Source: Cuspidothrix sp046080565 | Lineage (GTDB): Bacteria; Cyanobacteriota; Cyanobacteriia; Cyanobacteriales; Nostocaceae | Direction of reading: 5' to 3' | DNA length: 64,000 nt | Assembly (NCBI GenBank): GCA_046080565.1 | Contig: JBJTUF010000084.1 | Location: 9,689 to 73,688, forward strand | Notes under the pieces: model-generated | Seen by the model: only the letters and a program-made list of their open reading frames with translations | The model's database searches: none | Told to the model about the DNA's origin: nothing | Program-made: the position numbers and the translations under genes | Shown: one piece after another, positions 7,806 to 17,801 of the stretch | Position numbering within the stretch: position 1 is the stretch's first letter | How the letters are laid out: each line of letters starts with the position of its first letter

Positions 7806-9416
7806 ATGGAATCCCCTTGGCAACAATTAAAAAAGGGAGAAGTTGACTGTCAACAAGCACTCAGCCTTTTAATAGATGAGAATACCACAGTTAATTTAGA
7901 ATTATTAGATCCTGAAGTTGGTGTACGGTTTTTTCGGTTATTTTCCCATTCTGAGCAATTACCACCTCTTGTTCCTTTATTATTATGGCGTAATTGTTAT
8001 TACTTAGGTAGTCCTGTTGTCATTGAAGCTGATATAATTCAAAAATTGAGCGATCGCACTCTTACAGATATAAAAATTCTCTCTATTACTGAAAAAAGCT
8101 ATAGCGCCTGGTTTCATATTCAAAATCTTGACCTGAATAAAATCAGTGGGGACTCGTTAATTAATCCCCTCACCAACGAACTGGAAGCAGAAGATATTGC
8201 GGAACTAACAGAACTCTATCTTTCTAAAGCATCGGATCAAATTCAACGAGTAAAAACTCTATTTAGTGGAGCATTACGCAACCGTGCTAGTGATATCCAT
8301 TTAGAACCAATGCCAGAAGGTTTAAGAGTCCGTTATCGGATAGATGGTGTCCTCCGGCACATTACCACATTACCCTTAGAAATCAGTCGGCGAGTAGTAG
8401 TTGCTACGAAAGTCATGTCCGATTTAGATATCGGTGAAAGCCGTCGTCCTCAAGATGGACGCATCGGCCAAAAATATGGTTTGGGAGAATCAACCGATGT
8501 GGGGTTAGATATGCGGGTGAGTACCCTTCCCTGTATCGGTGGTGAAAAAGTTGTCATTCGCTTACTTCCCCAGCGAAATCCGTCTACCAATATGGGCGGA
8601 CTTGGCTTTTCTGATTCGGCTTTGCACATATACAAAAGATGGTTAAGTCAACCCCAAGGGATGATTATTCTCACAGGTCCCACAGGTTCAGGAAAAACCA
8701 GTACATTGTATACAAGTTTGCAGTCTGTAGCTCAAGAATCAGTAAATGTAGTGACAGTAGAAGATCCGGTAGAATATGTGTTATCTGGTATCACCCAAAC
8801 CCAGGTCAACGAAGCGGCGGGAATGACCTTTGCGGCTGGTTTACGGGCGATTTTGCGGCAAGATCCTGATGTGATTATGGTGGGAGAAATTCGAGATCAT
8901 GAAACCGCAGAAACGGCTGTCAGAGCGGCTTTAACTGGACATTTGGTATTTACTACTTTGCACACTAATGATGCTGTTGGCACTATTCCCCGATTAAAAG
9001 ATATTGGTCCAGATCCAGGATTAATCAGTGATGCTCTTTTAGGGATTGTTGCCCAGCGTTTGGTGCGTCGAGTTTGTCCCCATTGTGCTGAACCTTATAC
9101 CCCAACATCGGAAGAGTTACGAAAATTAGGATTAAAACCCACACCGGAAAATACTCAACATTGGTTAAAAGGTAAAGGTTGTGTTAAATGTTTTAATTCT
9201 GGTTATTTAGGTAGGGAAGCAATTGTAGAATTATTAGATGTTGATGATCGGGTGCGAGAAATAATTTATGAAGGAACAATGACGGAATTAAATCGCTATT
9301 TAAAAACAATTGATTTCACTTCTTTTAGTATGGCTGCTGCCCAAAAAGTGACGAATGGAATCACAACTATAGAAGAGGTTTTGAGAGTATTACCCCATAG
9401 TGCTTTATATTATTGA
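7806..9416 (+). CDS. GspE/PulE/PilB-family secretion ATPase
   Basis: A 536-residue hexameric-type ATPase that powers type IV pilus extension or type II secretion in the family. Visible motifs are Walker A GPTGSGKTS (291-299), Asp box TVEDPVEY (317-324), Walker B region DPDVIMVGEIRD (353-364), His box TGHLVFTTLHTND (377-389), and the two cysteine pairs CPHC (424-427) and CVKC (459-462) that hold zinc in this family. The N-terminal domain is shorter than in typical PilB (about 670 residues). No pilT, pilC or other pilus gene is adjacent, so it may be a paralogue with a separate role. Confidence 0.88.
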   Translation: MESPWQQLKKGEVDCQQALSLLIDENTTVNLELLDPEVGVRFFRLFSHSEQLPPLVPLLLWRNCYYLGSPVVIEADIIQKLSDRTLTDIKILSITEKSYSAWFHIQNLDLNKISGDSLINPLTNELEAEDIAELTELYLSKASDQIQRVKTLFSGALRNRASDIHLEPMPEGLRVRYRIDGVLRHITTLPLEISRRVVVATKVMSDLDIGESRRPQDGRIGQKYGLGESTDVGLDMRVSTLPCIGGEKVVIRLLPQRNPSTNMGGLGFSDSALHIYKRWLSQPQGMIILTGPTGSGKTSTLYTSLQSVAQESVNVVTVEDPVEYVLSGITQTQVNEAAGMTFAAGLRAILRQDPDVIMVGEIRDHETAETAVRAALTGHLVFTTLHTNDAVGTIPRLKDIGPDPGLISDALLGIVAQRLVRRVCPHCAEPYTPTSEELRKLGLKPTPENTQHWLKGKGCVKCFNSGYLGREAIVELLDVDDRVREIIYEGTMTELNRYLKTIDFTSFSMAAAQKVTNGITTIEEVLRVLPHSALYY

Positions 9417-9492
9417 AGGAGGCAGGAGGTAAGGCAATAGGCAAAAGACTTTGAGGAATTTTACATTTTGTAGCATATCTCGATTTTTTGGC

Positions 9493-10740
9493 TTATTTAG
9501 GAAATATTGCTAATTCTGTTTTCGGATCAAAAAAATGCAATTTCTCAGGAGTTAAAGATAGCCAAAGTTGCTCACCTACATTTATATATCTATCAGGTGG
9601 AACTCTGACTTGTAAAGCTTGTCCATTGGTATTTGGTAAGTCAGAATCGGTAATTTTCACAGATAAAAAAGTATCATTGCCTAAGTTTTCTGCTAAATCT
9701 ACTTTAACAGGTAAATTTTTAGTAGCAGGTACACTTAAAGTTAGATGTTCTGGACGAATACCTAAGATTAAAGTTTGTCCGTCATAAGGTTGTAATGCAC
9801 TTTCCCAAATATGTGGAAGGGTAAAGCGAAAATTAGTATGGGTAATTAATAAAGGTGCGTGAAACTCCACAGGGATAAAATTCATGGGTGGAGAACCGAT
9901 AAATTCTGCCACAAAGCGATTTACCGGACGATGATATAACTCTAGAGGGGCGGCCACTTGTTGAATTTGACCCTCTAACATAATAGCAATGCGATCGCCC
10001 ATTGTCATCGCTTCAGTTTGATCATGGGTAACATAAATGGTCGTAATTCCCAACTGATGTTGTAATTTAACAATTTGACTCCGTGTTTCTGCCCGTAACT
10101 TAGCGTCCAAATTGGACAATGGTTCATCCATTAAGAATACTTGAGGATTGCGGGCGATCGCTCGTCCTAATGCTACCCGTTGTCTTTGTCCACCGGAAAG
10201 TTGTTTAGGTAAGCGATTTAACAAAGTTTCAATTTGTAACAAACGCGCCACCTTTTGCACTCGTTCATCCACAATTCTTTCTCTTGGGGAAATATAGCGT
10301 AAGCCTTTAGGTAGCTTTTTTGTCACACCTACGAGTAAATCTTCTCCCCATTGAGTAATTCTGTTTTTGGCAACTTCCTGATCTTGAAACTGACGACGCA
10401 AACCAAAAGCGATGTTATCATAGACGCTCATGTGAGGATAGAGAGCGTAACTTTGAAACACCATAGCGATATCTCTAGCTTTAGGTGGTAAATCATTAAT
10501 CAAGCGATCGTCTACAGAAATGTTACCACCAGTCATCACCTCCAAACCAGCTATTAACCTTAGTAATGTGCTTTTACCGCAACCAGACGGTCCCACCAGC
10601 ACCATAAACTCACCATCAGCAATAGTTAAATTAATGCGTCGTAAAACACTGACACTATCTGCACCATCTTGTGTTTTTGCACCTTTCCCACCGCGAGTAG
10701 GAAAACTTTTATAAACATTTTCTAATATAACTTGTGCCAC
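9493..10740 (-). CDS. ABC transporter ATP-binding protein, UgpC/MalK type
   Basis: The 415 residues form a nucleotide-binding domain with Walker A GPSGCGKST (50-58), signature LSGGQRQR (181-188), Walker B VFLMDEP (201-207) and a C-terminal TOBE-like region (about 270-415). This architecture belongs to importers of sugars or glycerol phosphate. About 40 extra residues (roughly 118-160) lie between the Q-loop region and the signature. The start is GTG at 10740. No permease or binding protein lies nearby, so it may serve transporters encoded elsewhere. Confidence 0.87.
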   Translation of the reverse strand: MAQVILENVYKSFPTRGGKGAKTQDGADSVSVLRRINLTIADGEFMVLVGPSGCGKSTLLRLIAGLEVMTGGNISVDDRLINDLPPKARDIAMVFQSYALYPHMSVYDNIAFGLRRQFQDQEVAKNRITQWGEDLLVGVTKKLPKGLRYISPRERIVDERVQKVARLLQIETLLNRLPKQLSGGQRQRVALGRAIARNPQVFLMDEPLSNLDAKLRAETRSQIVKLQHQLGITTIYVTHDQTEAMTMGDRIAIMLEGQIQQVAAPLELYHRPVNRFVAEFIGSPPMNFIPVEFHAPLLITHTNFRFTLPHIWESALQPYDGQTLILGIRPEHLTLSVPATKNLPVKVDLAENLGNDTFLSVKITDSDLPNTNGQALQVRVPPDRYINVGEQLWLSLTPEKLHFFDPKTELAIFPK

Positions 10741-10873
10741 AGGGATTCACTTTAAAATTTATTAATTGGTAGAAACGCAAATTTTCTACCTATACATTAC
10801 ATAGTATATAGCGATCCGAAATCAGATGTGAACGCGCAACCCTGCAAAAGACATCACATCTCCCTGTTCTCTT

Positions 10874-10900
10874 CCTCTGCGTCCTCTGCGTTCTCTGCGG
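10874..10900. repeat. Short tandem repeat (CTCTGCG-type)
   Basis: Three imperfect copies of a TCCTCTGCG unit just downstream of the GT4 gene at 10921-12069. It has the same unit as the block at 162-188. Confidence 0.6.
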
Positions 10901-10920
10901 TTAGTTAAAAAAATCAAATA

Positions 10921-12069
10921 TTATTTATTTAGTATTACTGACTTCAGCAACTCTTGAATTTGCTGATTAATAACCTTAACATCAAAACGTTCACCAGCAG
11001 TAATTCTGGCATTATTAGCAATATTCGCAGTTTTTAGAGATTCTTGCCAACAATTATTAATCACATCTGCTAATTCTTGACATTCTCCCGGTTTAACCAA
11101 AAAACCATTAATACCATCTTCTACTAACTCCATCGTACCACCAGCTTTAGCAGCAACCACAGGTTTACCGCACAGCATAGCTTCCACAATAACTCTCCCA
11201 AAAGGTTCGGGTGCAGTCGAAGTATGAGTAATTAAATCACACATAGTCATTAATTGGGGAATATCTGAGCGAAATCCCAAAAACTTAACTCGATTTTCTA
11301 ATCCCAAACTAATAACTTTTTCCTGTAAATCTTGCACATATTCCTGTTCACCAAATAAAGCATCACCAACCAGAACTACTACAACATTTTCTGGACATTG
11401 AGAAATAGCATTAATTAAAATATGCTGTCCTTTCCAAGGAGAAAGACGGCTAAAATGTCCAACAACAAACTTATTTTCTAATTGTAAATTAGCTTTGATT
11501 TTCCTAACTTCTAATTCATCAACTTGATAATTTTCTATACTAAAGCCATTATAAACAACTTTAACTAAATCAGATTTTCCACCAGCTTCTAAAAATGCCC
11601 CCTTACTAGCTTGAGAATTAGCAACTACCAAACTAGCAAAGCGATTAATTAAACTGACTGCTACTAGGAGATTAGTTTGACTAAAATGTTCTAGAGAAAG
11701 AATATCATGTAAATGATAAACCAACGGACGACGAGTAAAAAAACTGGCTATTGCCCCTATAACTAAAGCCTTTTGAGTATTAGCATAGATTAAATCATAT
11801 TTTTTAGCTACTTTAACTACTTGATAAATTAAAGGTATGATTTGTCCTAAACTGGTTAACGCTTGGAATAGCCCACTTTCTTTACTAACTTTAATTGCTT
11901 GAGTTGTCAAAACCTCCACAGGAATTTGATTTTCTTCCAGTAACTTTCTAAACTCACCATCTGCAAATAAACCAACTAGAGAGTTTTGACAATAGGGTTT
12001 AGCAATATCTATTAAACACAACTCAGCACCACCAGGTTTACCACTTTGATCTAAGAATAGAATTTTCAT
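10921..12069 (-). CDS. GT4 family glycosyltransferase
   Basis: This 382-residue protein has the two-Rossmann GT-B layout. The N-terminal part starts MKILFLDQSGKPGGAELCL with the glycine-rich loop of GT4 enzymes. The C-terminal part carries the E-x7-E motif EPFGRVIVEAMLCGKP, which binds the nucleotide-sugar donor. No signal peptide is seen, so it acts on the cytoplasmic side. It lies 105 bp downstream of another GT4 gene on the same strand and the two are probably cotranscribed. Donor and acceptor cannot be deduced. Confidence 0.88.
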   Translation of the reverse strand: MKILFLDQSGKPGGAELCLIDIAKPYCQNSLVGLFADGEFRKLLEENQIPVEVLTTQAIKVSKESGLFQALTSLGQIIPLIYQVVKVAKKYDLIYANTQKALVIGAIASFFTRRPLVYHLHDILSLEHFSQTNLLVAVSLINRFASLVVANSQASKGAFLEAGGKSDLVKVVYNGFSIENYQVDELEVRKIKANLQLENKFVVGHFSRLSPWKGQHILINAISQCPENVVVVLVGDALFGEQEYVQDLQEKVISLGLENRVKFLGFRSDIPQLMTMCDLITHTSTAPEPFGRVIVEAMLCGKPVVAAKAGGTMELVEDGINGFLVKPGECQELADVINNCWQESLKTANIANNARITAGERFDVKVINQQIQELLKSVILNK

Positions 12070-12174
12070 ACAATTTATATAATTATAGTGGTATGCAGTT
12101 GAATGAGATATAAACTGAAACTTAAAAATCTACAGGATAAGACTTTACCTTTGCCTCCTTCCTCCTGCTATAGT

Positions 12175-13356
12175 TTAAGCTAAGATAACTTGCCGAACTT
12201 GTTGGGCAATATTCATCCAATTATAATGTTTAACTGTGTAATTACGACATTCTTCCCTAGAAGGTAAAATCAGTTTGCCTAACATAATTTGGGCTAATTT
12301 ATCAGCAATGCTTTCTACCTTTGTAGATTCAGTAATTAAGTTAGGAGAAAACCTGTGTAAAATTTCCGGCATTCCCCCCACAGGTGTACATAAAACAGGA
12401 GTACCACAGGCTAAAGATTCCACAATAGCTAATCCAAATCCTTCAAAAGATTGACTTGGCATTATAGTTAAATCAGCCGCTTGATAGGCAATTGGTAAAT
12501 CATTTTCAGGTAAAAAGCCCAAAAACTTCACATTATTTTCTAAACCTAATTCTCTAACTTGTTGTTGTAATAAATCTTGAATATGACCACGACCTGCAAT
12601 AGCTAACCAAATATCAGGAAGACCTGGTTTAATCATTGCTATAGCTTCTAATAATTTATCAATTCCCATTCGATTAACTAAACGCCGGGAAGTAAATAAT
12701 ATAGGACGATTAGTAGGCCAGTTTAGCTTTGTTCTCGCTTCCTGACGTGATAGATGATTTTGAAAATGATCAATATCAACTCCACCAGGGATAATGTGAA
12801 TTTTCTCCCAGGGAATTTGGTATTTTTGATGTAAAATCTGACCAAAAGCTTTACTAAGAACAATAAAGCGATCGCACCGATTATAAGTTATTTTTTCAAT
12901 TAGCTGTTTTTTTAACCAAATATTAAATTTTTGATTTACCACTTCCTCTTGACTTTCCGCCGCCCAAGGGCCATGAAAGTTAAAAGTAATCGGTATATCC
13001 TTGGGTAAAATATCTAAAATAGGAAAACTATATAATGCAAAATGTAAATTAATTGCATCAGGTTTACCCAATCTAGTTTTTTGAAAGTTATGGCGAATAG
13101 ACCATAATCTATGGCTAATTTTAGTGTTTGGATCAGCTAAATTAGTCAACTTAATCTTTGTATTTTGGTCATCTAGTGGTAAACCAACTCCACATAATTC
13201 TACTTGATCTTGATATATTGCTAATTGATGAGTTAGTTCATAAATATATCGTTCTAATCCTCCAGGATGTTTAGGAAACCAACCAGTACCTAAAGTTAAA
13301 ATAGATGCTGAACTAAATTTTCTATCTTGACTTTCCACTTCCTTAACTCCTCTCAT
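12175..13356 (-). CDS. GT4 family glycosyltransferase
   Basis: A 393-residue GT-B enzyme. GTGWFPKHPGGLERYIYEL near residue 23 is the donor-side glycine loop of GT4 enzymes, and EGFGLAIVESLACGTP is the E-x7-E motif. It is the first gene of a two-gene operon with the GT4 downstream. The long non-coding region at 13357-14077 separates it from a divergently transcribed secreted propeller gene, so both promoters should lie there. Specificity is unknown; a role in an extracellular polysaccharide is inferred from neighbours. Confidence 0.88.
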   Translation of the reverse strand: MRGVKEVESQDRKFSSASILTLGTGWFPKHPGGLERYIYELTHQLAIYQDQVELCGVGLPLDDQNTKIKLTNLADPNTKISHRLWSIRHNFQKTRLGKPDAINLHFALYSFPILDILPKDIPITFNFHGPWAAESQEEVVNQKFNIWLKKQLIEKITYNRCDRFIVLSKAFGQILHQKYQIPWEKIHIIPGGVDIDHFQNHLSRQEARTKLNWPTNRPILFTSRRLVNRMGIDKLLEAIAMIKPGLPDIWLAIAGRGHIQDLLQQQVRELGLENNVKFLGFLPENDLPIAYQAADLTIMPSQSFEGFGLAIVESLACGTPVLCTPVGGMPEILHRFSPNLITESTKVESIADKLAQIMLGKLILPSREECRNYTVKHYNWMNIAQQVRQVILA

Positions 13357-14077
13357 AGATAAATTCAGATTATTTATTGTGAGCGCTATTTTTAATAATT
13401 TTCTCCATGTAAAGACAATTTATTTTCAGCATGATCTTCTAATACAGTCATCAGAAATATAATCAGCATAAATTTACAAAAAATATTTTTATATAAAACA
13501 TATATCAAGTTTTTGTAAGTATTCAAGAAAAATGTGTTATTGAATACAGTTTTTATATCGCAGGGGGAAAATCCTTATTATATCTAGATTTCAAGGATTA
13601 ATAATGTCCTAATCATATTCGCTACAGCTATATCAATTATAAAATGTATTAAATTGAACATTTAAAAATCCAAAATATAATAAAAATTTTATCTAAACAT
13701 ATTTAGTATTGATGTCTTACATATAATTTTAATTATTAAGGATATGTATTTTATTGATAAAGGTTTAATGAAATCATATCCAAAAGAATATTTATTTGTT
13801 AGTTTATGGATAACTATTTACAAAATATGATTACATAGGTGTATTGAAAAACCTAATGATACAAATTTTAGCTTGTAGTTAGCTTTTTTCCCTTCACTTC
13901 ACCTATGTTTTGACTGCAATCAAAGTAGATTAAGTAATGTAAAAAAGACTTTAGCCCTTAAATTATGACTAAAATCTTCTCTACGATATCCTGGGTGAAC
14001 AGTACAAATTTTACATTATTTCAGCATATTCTACTTAGGGCAAATTTTCCCATCTATTAGTTAATGAAGATTTTGAT
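13357..14077. promoter_or_regulatory. 720-bp divergent intergenic region, no gene seen
   Basis: Very AT-rich and without a convincing open frame. It separates a leftward GT4 operon from a rightward secreted protein gene, so it must hold divergent promoters. An interrupted inverted repeat AATGTAAAA (about 13938) / TTTTACATT (about 14009) is visible. A 44-bp segment (13589-13632) has a similar copy at 52352-52395. No consensus regulator site was found. Confidence 0.45.
13589..13632. repeat. 44-bp dispersed repeat, copy 1
   Basis: Starts TTTCAAGGATT and ends GCTACAGCTATA. It aligns without gaps to 52352-52395 with a handful of mismatches. Both copies are intergenic. It includes a small inverted AAGGATT/AATgTCCT motif. 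Confidence 0.55.
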
Positions 14078-16390
14078 ATGAATCGTAAAAAATCGAGAAA
14101 TTTGAGTAAAATTCGTTACCAGATTAATAGCTATATCAATAGTTTATTTCGCAGTAAATATGGCAATAAGAAAATAATCTTTAATATTTTACTCGGTGTC
14201 ACCTGCGGATTAACAGTGACATTTGCAGGAATGACAATGGATTTAGCAACAACTAAAACATCTTCCACACCAACAACATCTCCCACACCAACAACATCTC
14301 CCACACCTGCAACATCTCCCACACCTGCAATATCTCCCACACCTGTAATATCGAAAAATTCTGAAGTTAACTATGTTACTTCTTGGTTAGGAAATACCAT
14401 TGGTGGTGGTGAATTAACAGTACAAAATAATATCGAGGCCATGTATGTCCAAGATGATGGAACAGTATATACAAATAGTGTTTGGGATGAAGCTGGTAAG
14501 GAAGCAACAGTATATAAAGATGGTCAACCTATTTTAGCTTTAGAAGATACCCATGGTTGGAGTCGTTTAGGTGGTAAGGCAATCACTGTTGATAGCAAAT
14601 ATATCTATATGGCTATGTCTCAAGGTGAACTAGATGCCACGAAAAAACATTATCCACCAAAAGGTCAAATTTGGTACTGTGTTAGACGTTATGACTTAAA
14701 AGGAAAACCTGCACCTTTTAAGAAAGGAAATGGCTGGGATAAAAGTATGTTAATTACTAGCCAAAAACATGAAGTTACTGGATTAGCAACAGTAGGTAAT
14801 AAACTATTTGTCAGTAATGCTGGTGAAAATATGATTCGGGTTTATAATACCGAAAACATGGAGGAATTAAATAGTTTTACCATTCCTAATCCTAGACAAA
14901 TCACCATTGACAAAAAAGGTAACTTGTGGATTATTCAAAAGAAACAAGGTAGTAAATTTGCCAAAATCACCAATTATTCTCCAACAGGGAAAAAATTAGC
15001 CAACGAAATAACAGATATTAACGAACCATCAGCATTAGCCATTGATAATCGAGGAAGATTATTAATAGCAGATAATGGAGTTAACCAACAACTGGTGATT
15101 TATAACATTAATAATCAACCAGTGCGTGTAGACACATTTGGGGATAAAAAAGGGATTTTCGGTGGTGTACCTGGAGAAATTAAAACTACAAAACTCTATG
15201 GTATTACAGGAATTGGTACAGATGCCGCAGGCAATTTTTATATCAATAATAATGGCTTTAGAAACTCAGGTACAGATTTAAGAAAAATTTCCCCAGCAGG
15301 ACAAATACAATGGCAATTACTAGGATTAATATTTGTAGATAATGCAGATACAGATCCGCAAACAGACGGTATGAATCTATTCACAAAACAAGAAAAATAT
15401 GTGATGGATTATAGTAAACCTGCTGGTAAACAATGGACTTATCAAGCCTATACAATTAATCCCTTTAAATATTCTCAAGATCCTCGTTTACATACATCCC
15501 CAGATGCTACTTTTGTCCGGCGTATTCAAGGGAAACCTTTTTTATTCCTGACAGATATGTATAATAGCTTTTTACAAATTTATCGCTTTCAACCAAAAAC
15601 CGATGGTAATATTGCCATTCCGGCGGGAATGTTTGTCGGTACAAATGAAGGAGGTAAGTCCATTTCTGGAAATTGGCCACCCCATCAACCCACACAAGGA
15701 GAATGGATTTGGCGTGATATTAATGGTAATGGTGCATTTGAAGAAAATGAGTATGACATCAGCAAAGATTATCCCTATATGGGCGGTTGGTGGGTAGATA
15801 GCAAAGGTGATATTTGGAAAACATTACGAACTGAAGATGGTATTCGTCGTTATCCTTTCCAGGGAATAGATGCTAAAGGAAATCCCATCTATGCCTATAG
15901 TTCAATGGAAAAAATCAAGACTCCTGCTATCTTTACTGATTTGCGAAGAATTGAGTATTTTCCTGAAACAGATACTATGTATTTATCAGGATTTACTACT
16001 GAACATCCAGCACTAACAGATCAGGCCAAAGTAGTAGGATCAGAAATTGTTCGTTTTGATAATTGGAGTCAAGGAAATCGTACTCCCAAATGGCGAACTG
16101 TTATTCCCTACGATACCACAGGTAAACAACAAATTGCTACCGCAGCCATGAGTGTAGCAGGTGATTATGTATTTGCTGTTACCTTCAAAACCGCAGAGGT
16201 ATATGTTTATAAAGCTGCAACTGGAGAACTGGTGAAAAAGATGAGTCCAGGGGTAGAAGTTGGTAAAGAAAGTGGTTGGGTTGATATTCCTTATGGTATC
16301 CGTGCTTTTCGTCGTGATAATGGCCAATATCTAGTATTTGTGGAAGAAAATTGGAAAGGAAAGGTATTGGTATATCAGTTCACAATTTAA
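14078..16390 (+). CDS. Secreted or membrane-anchored beta-propeller-like protein with Thr/Ser-Pro linker
   Basis: Not assigned to a named protein. The 770 residues start with a basic N-terminus and one hydrophobic segment (about 35-55, IIFNILLGVTCGLTVTFAG), a signal peptide or membrane anchor. A linker of TTSPTP repeats (about 62-90) follows, coded by an 18-bp tandem repeat. The rest has NHL/SMP-30-like blade motifs such as PRQITIDKKGNLWII and PSALAIDNRGRLLIADNG, which suggests a propeller exposed outside the cytoplasm. DINGNGAFEENE near residue 547 looks like a 12-residue calcium-binding EF-hand loop. The neighbours are glycosyltransferases and a PIG-L deacetylase, hinting at a role in extracellular polysaccharide. 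Binding or lyase activity is possible but unproven. Confidence 0.7.
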   Translation: MNRKKSRNLSKIRYQINSYINSLFRSKYGNKKIIFNILLGVTCGLTVTFAGMTMDLATTKTSSTPTTSPTPTTSPTPATSPTPAISPTPVISKNSEVNYVTSWLGNTIGGGELTVQNNIEAMYVQDDGTVYTNSVWDEAGKEATVYKDGQPILALEDTHGWSRLGGKAITVDSKYIYMAMSQGELDATKKHYPPKGQIWYCVRRYDLKGKPAPFKKGNGWDKSMLITSQKHEVTGLATVGNKLFVSNAGENMIRVYNTENMEELNSFTIPNPRQITIDKKGNLWIIQKKQGSKFAKITNYSPTGKKLANEITDINEPSALAIDNRGRLLIADNGVNQQLVIYNINNQPVRVDTFGDKKGIFGGVPGEIKTTKLYGITGIGTDAAGNFYINNNGFRNSGTDLRKISPAGQIQWQLLGLIFVDNADTDPQTDGMNLFTKQEKYVMDYSKPAGKQWTYQAYTINPFKYSQDPRLHTSPDATFVRRIQGKPFLFLTDMYNSFLQIYRFQPKTDGNIAIPAGMFVGTNEGGKSISGNWPPHQPTQGEWIWRDINGNGAFEENEYDISKDYPYMGGWWVDSKGDIWKTLRTEDGIRRYPFQGIDAKGNPIYAYSSMEKIKTPAIFTDLRRIEYFPETDTMYLSGFTTEHPALTDQAKVVGSEIVRFDNWSQGNRTPKWRTVIPYDTTGKQQIATAAMSVAGDYVFAVTFKTAEVYVYKAATGELVKKMSPGVEVGKESGWVDIPYGIRAFRRDNGQYLVFVEENWKGKVLVYQFTI

Positions 16391-16422
16391 AGGTGACAGT
16401 TTCAAGAGTTAAATAGGTATTT

Positions 16423-16498
16423 AGATCCCCCTAAATCCCCCTTAAAAGGGGGACTTTGATTAATTTATTCCCTTTTTCAGGGAGGTAAGGGGGGATCT
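16423..16498. repeat. Palindromic element, AGATCCCCC ... GGGGGATCT
   Basis: Outer arms AGATCCCCC (16423-16431) and GGGGGATCT (16490-16498) enclose an inner hairpin CCCCC-TTAAAA-GGGGG (16437-16452). The whole starts 33 bp after the stop of the propeller gene and may terminate it. A degenerate copy lies at 26080-26152. It resembles a common cyanobacterial MITE-like repeat. Confidence 0.7.
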
Positions 16499-16523
16499 AT
16501 CCACCTCCTAATTAATTTTTTAT

Positions 16524-16552
16524 ATACAGCACTTTTAAAGTAAATGAGGTAC
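16524..16552. repeat. Solo terminal repeat related to the MITE at 59661-59770
   Basis: ATACAGCAC ... AATGAGGTACA matches the inner-to-outer order of the 30-bp terminal repeat of the element at 59661. No matching opposite end is found before 16846, so it is a solo or decayed end. The rest of 16553-16846 is AT-rich and shows no gene. Confidence 0.55.
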
Positions 16553-16846
16553 AAAAATTTTATCAACTAATTTTCAATATTGACGTTTAATCTGTGAAAT
16601 TCTGGAATCCGTCTAATCAGTAATTCTGACTTTGCTTGACGTTTAATCTGTAAATATTGATATTTTTATTGATTTGATAATTTTCTGATGAATTTATTTT
16701 AAAAATCAAATTTCTTTGCAGAATTTTAACTATCATAATAATAGTTATGTCAAGTATTTAATGTAAAAAAATAATATTTAACATAATTATTATCTATAAA
16801 ATATAGAAGTTGTTCTTAAAGAGATTTACTAACAGGAATAGTAATT

Positions 16847-17623
16847 ATGAATAAAAAACAAGCACTAATTTTTTTAGAGAAATTAATTCCCCAGAATTTG
16901 CTGAATCAGCTACAATATTTTCATTCTCGGTTAATTTCATGGTGGATTTTGCATTGGGGAAGTCACCCTTTAAAATTTTCTCAAAAATCAGCAATGGTTT
17001 TTTCTCCTCATCAAGATGATGAAACCTTTGGTTGTGGTGGAATGATTGCCCAGAAAAGAGAAGAGGGAATACCAGTGGTAGTGACTTTTTTAACAGATGG
17101 TAGAGGTTCTCATGGTGCAGATTGCCAAATTCAAAATCAAATGATCCAGATTCGTCAACAGGAGTCTTTAACAGCGTTAGATATTCTAGGAGTCAATAGT
17201 GCCGATATTCATTTTTTGAATTATCCAGATGGCAGTTTAACAAGTTTAAATTTTCCATCACAGGAAGAGATAATTAATCAAATTTCCGAACTCCTGAAAC
17301 GATATCAACCAGGAGAAGTTTATGTACCTCACCGTAAAGATTGTCATCAAGATCATGAAGCAACATATAATTTAGTAAGACAGGCAATTGCACAATCCCA
17401 GATTACAACAGAATTATTACAATATCCTATTTGGGTATTCTGGCGATCGCCCTTATTTATTCTTTTGAAATTACAAGATATTGCTGCGGCTTACCGATTA
17501 TCAGTAACATCAGTAAAGGGAAAGAAACAAAAAGCCATTGCTGCCTATTCTTCCCAAGTGCAAATGCTACCTCATGGATTTATTGATCAATTTTTAAATT
17601 GTGAAGAAATATTTTTTAAATAA
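16847..17623 (+). CDS. PIG-L/LmbE family N-deacetylase
   Basis: A 258-residue zinc hydrolase of the family that removes acetyl groups from N-acetylglucosaminyl substrates. The metal and catalytic motif is PHQDDETFGCGG (54-65). The third metal ligand is expected in VPHRKDCHQDHEATYN (around H167-H170). No signal peptide is obvious. It sits between a secreted propeller gene and a GT4 on the same strand, which suggests deacetylation of a sugar in a lipid-linked or nucleotide-linked precursor. Exact substrate unknown. Confidence 0.87.
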   Translation: MNKKQALIFLEKLIPQNLLNQLQYFHSRLISWWILHWGSHPLKFSQKSAMVFSPHQDDETFGCGGMIAQKREEGIPVVVTFLTDGRGSHGADCQIQNQMIQIRQQESLTALDILGVNSADIHFLNYPDGSLTSLNFPSQEEIINQISELLKRYQPGEVYVPHRKDCHQDHEATYNLVRQAIAQSQITTELLQYPIWVFWRSPLFILLKLQDIAAAYRLSVTSVKGKKQKAIAAYSSQVQMLPHGFIDQFLNCEEIFFK

Positions 17624-17801
17624 GTTTAGTTTTTAGTTAATAATTAAGATATGAAAAGGAACAAGTAATTAGTTAATAAATTATCTATAAGTGATTTTAA
17701 ATTAGATAATTTGGTAATCATTTTGACTTGATTTCCTCTAAAGTATCATCTGGTAAGTATCTGAAAATCTGCCATAAATAATTATCGTGGAGAAGATAAA
17801 A

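Noticed and set aside
13990..14020. NtcA-like site near GTACAAATTTTAC
   Set aside because: The spacing between GTA and TAC is 7, not the expected 8, and no promoter element is placed properly.
14131..14340. - strand frame with repeated GVGDV units
   Set aside because: It is the antisense reading of the 18-bp repeat that codes for the TTSPTP linker.
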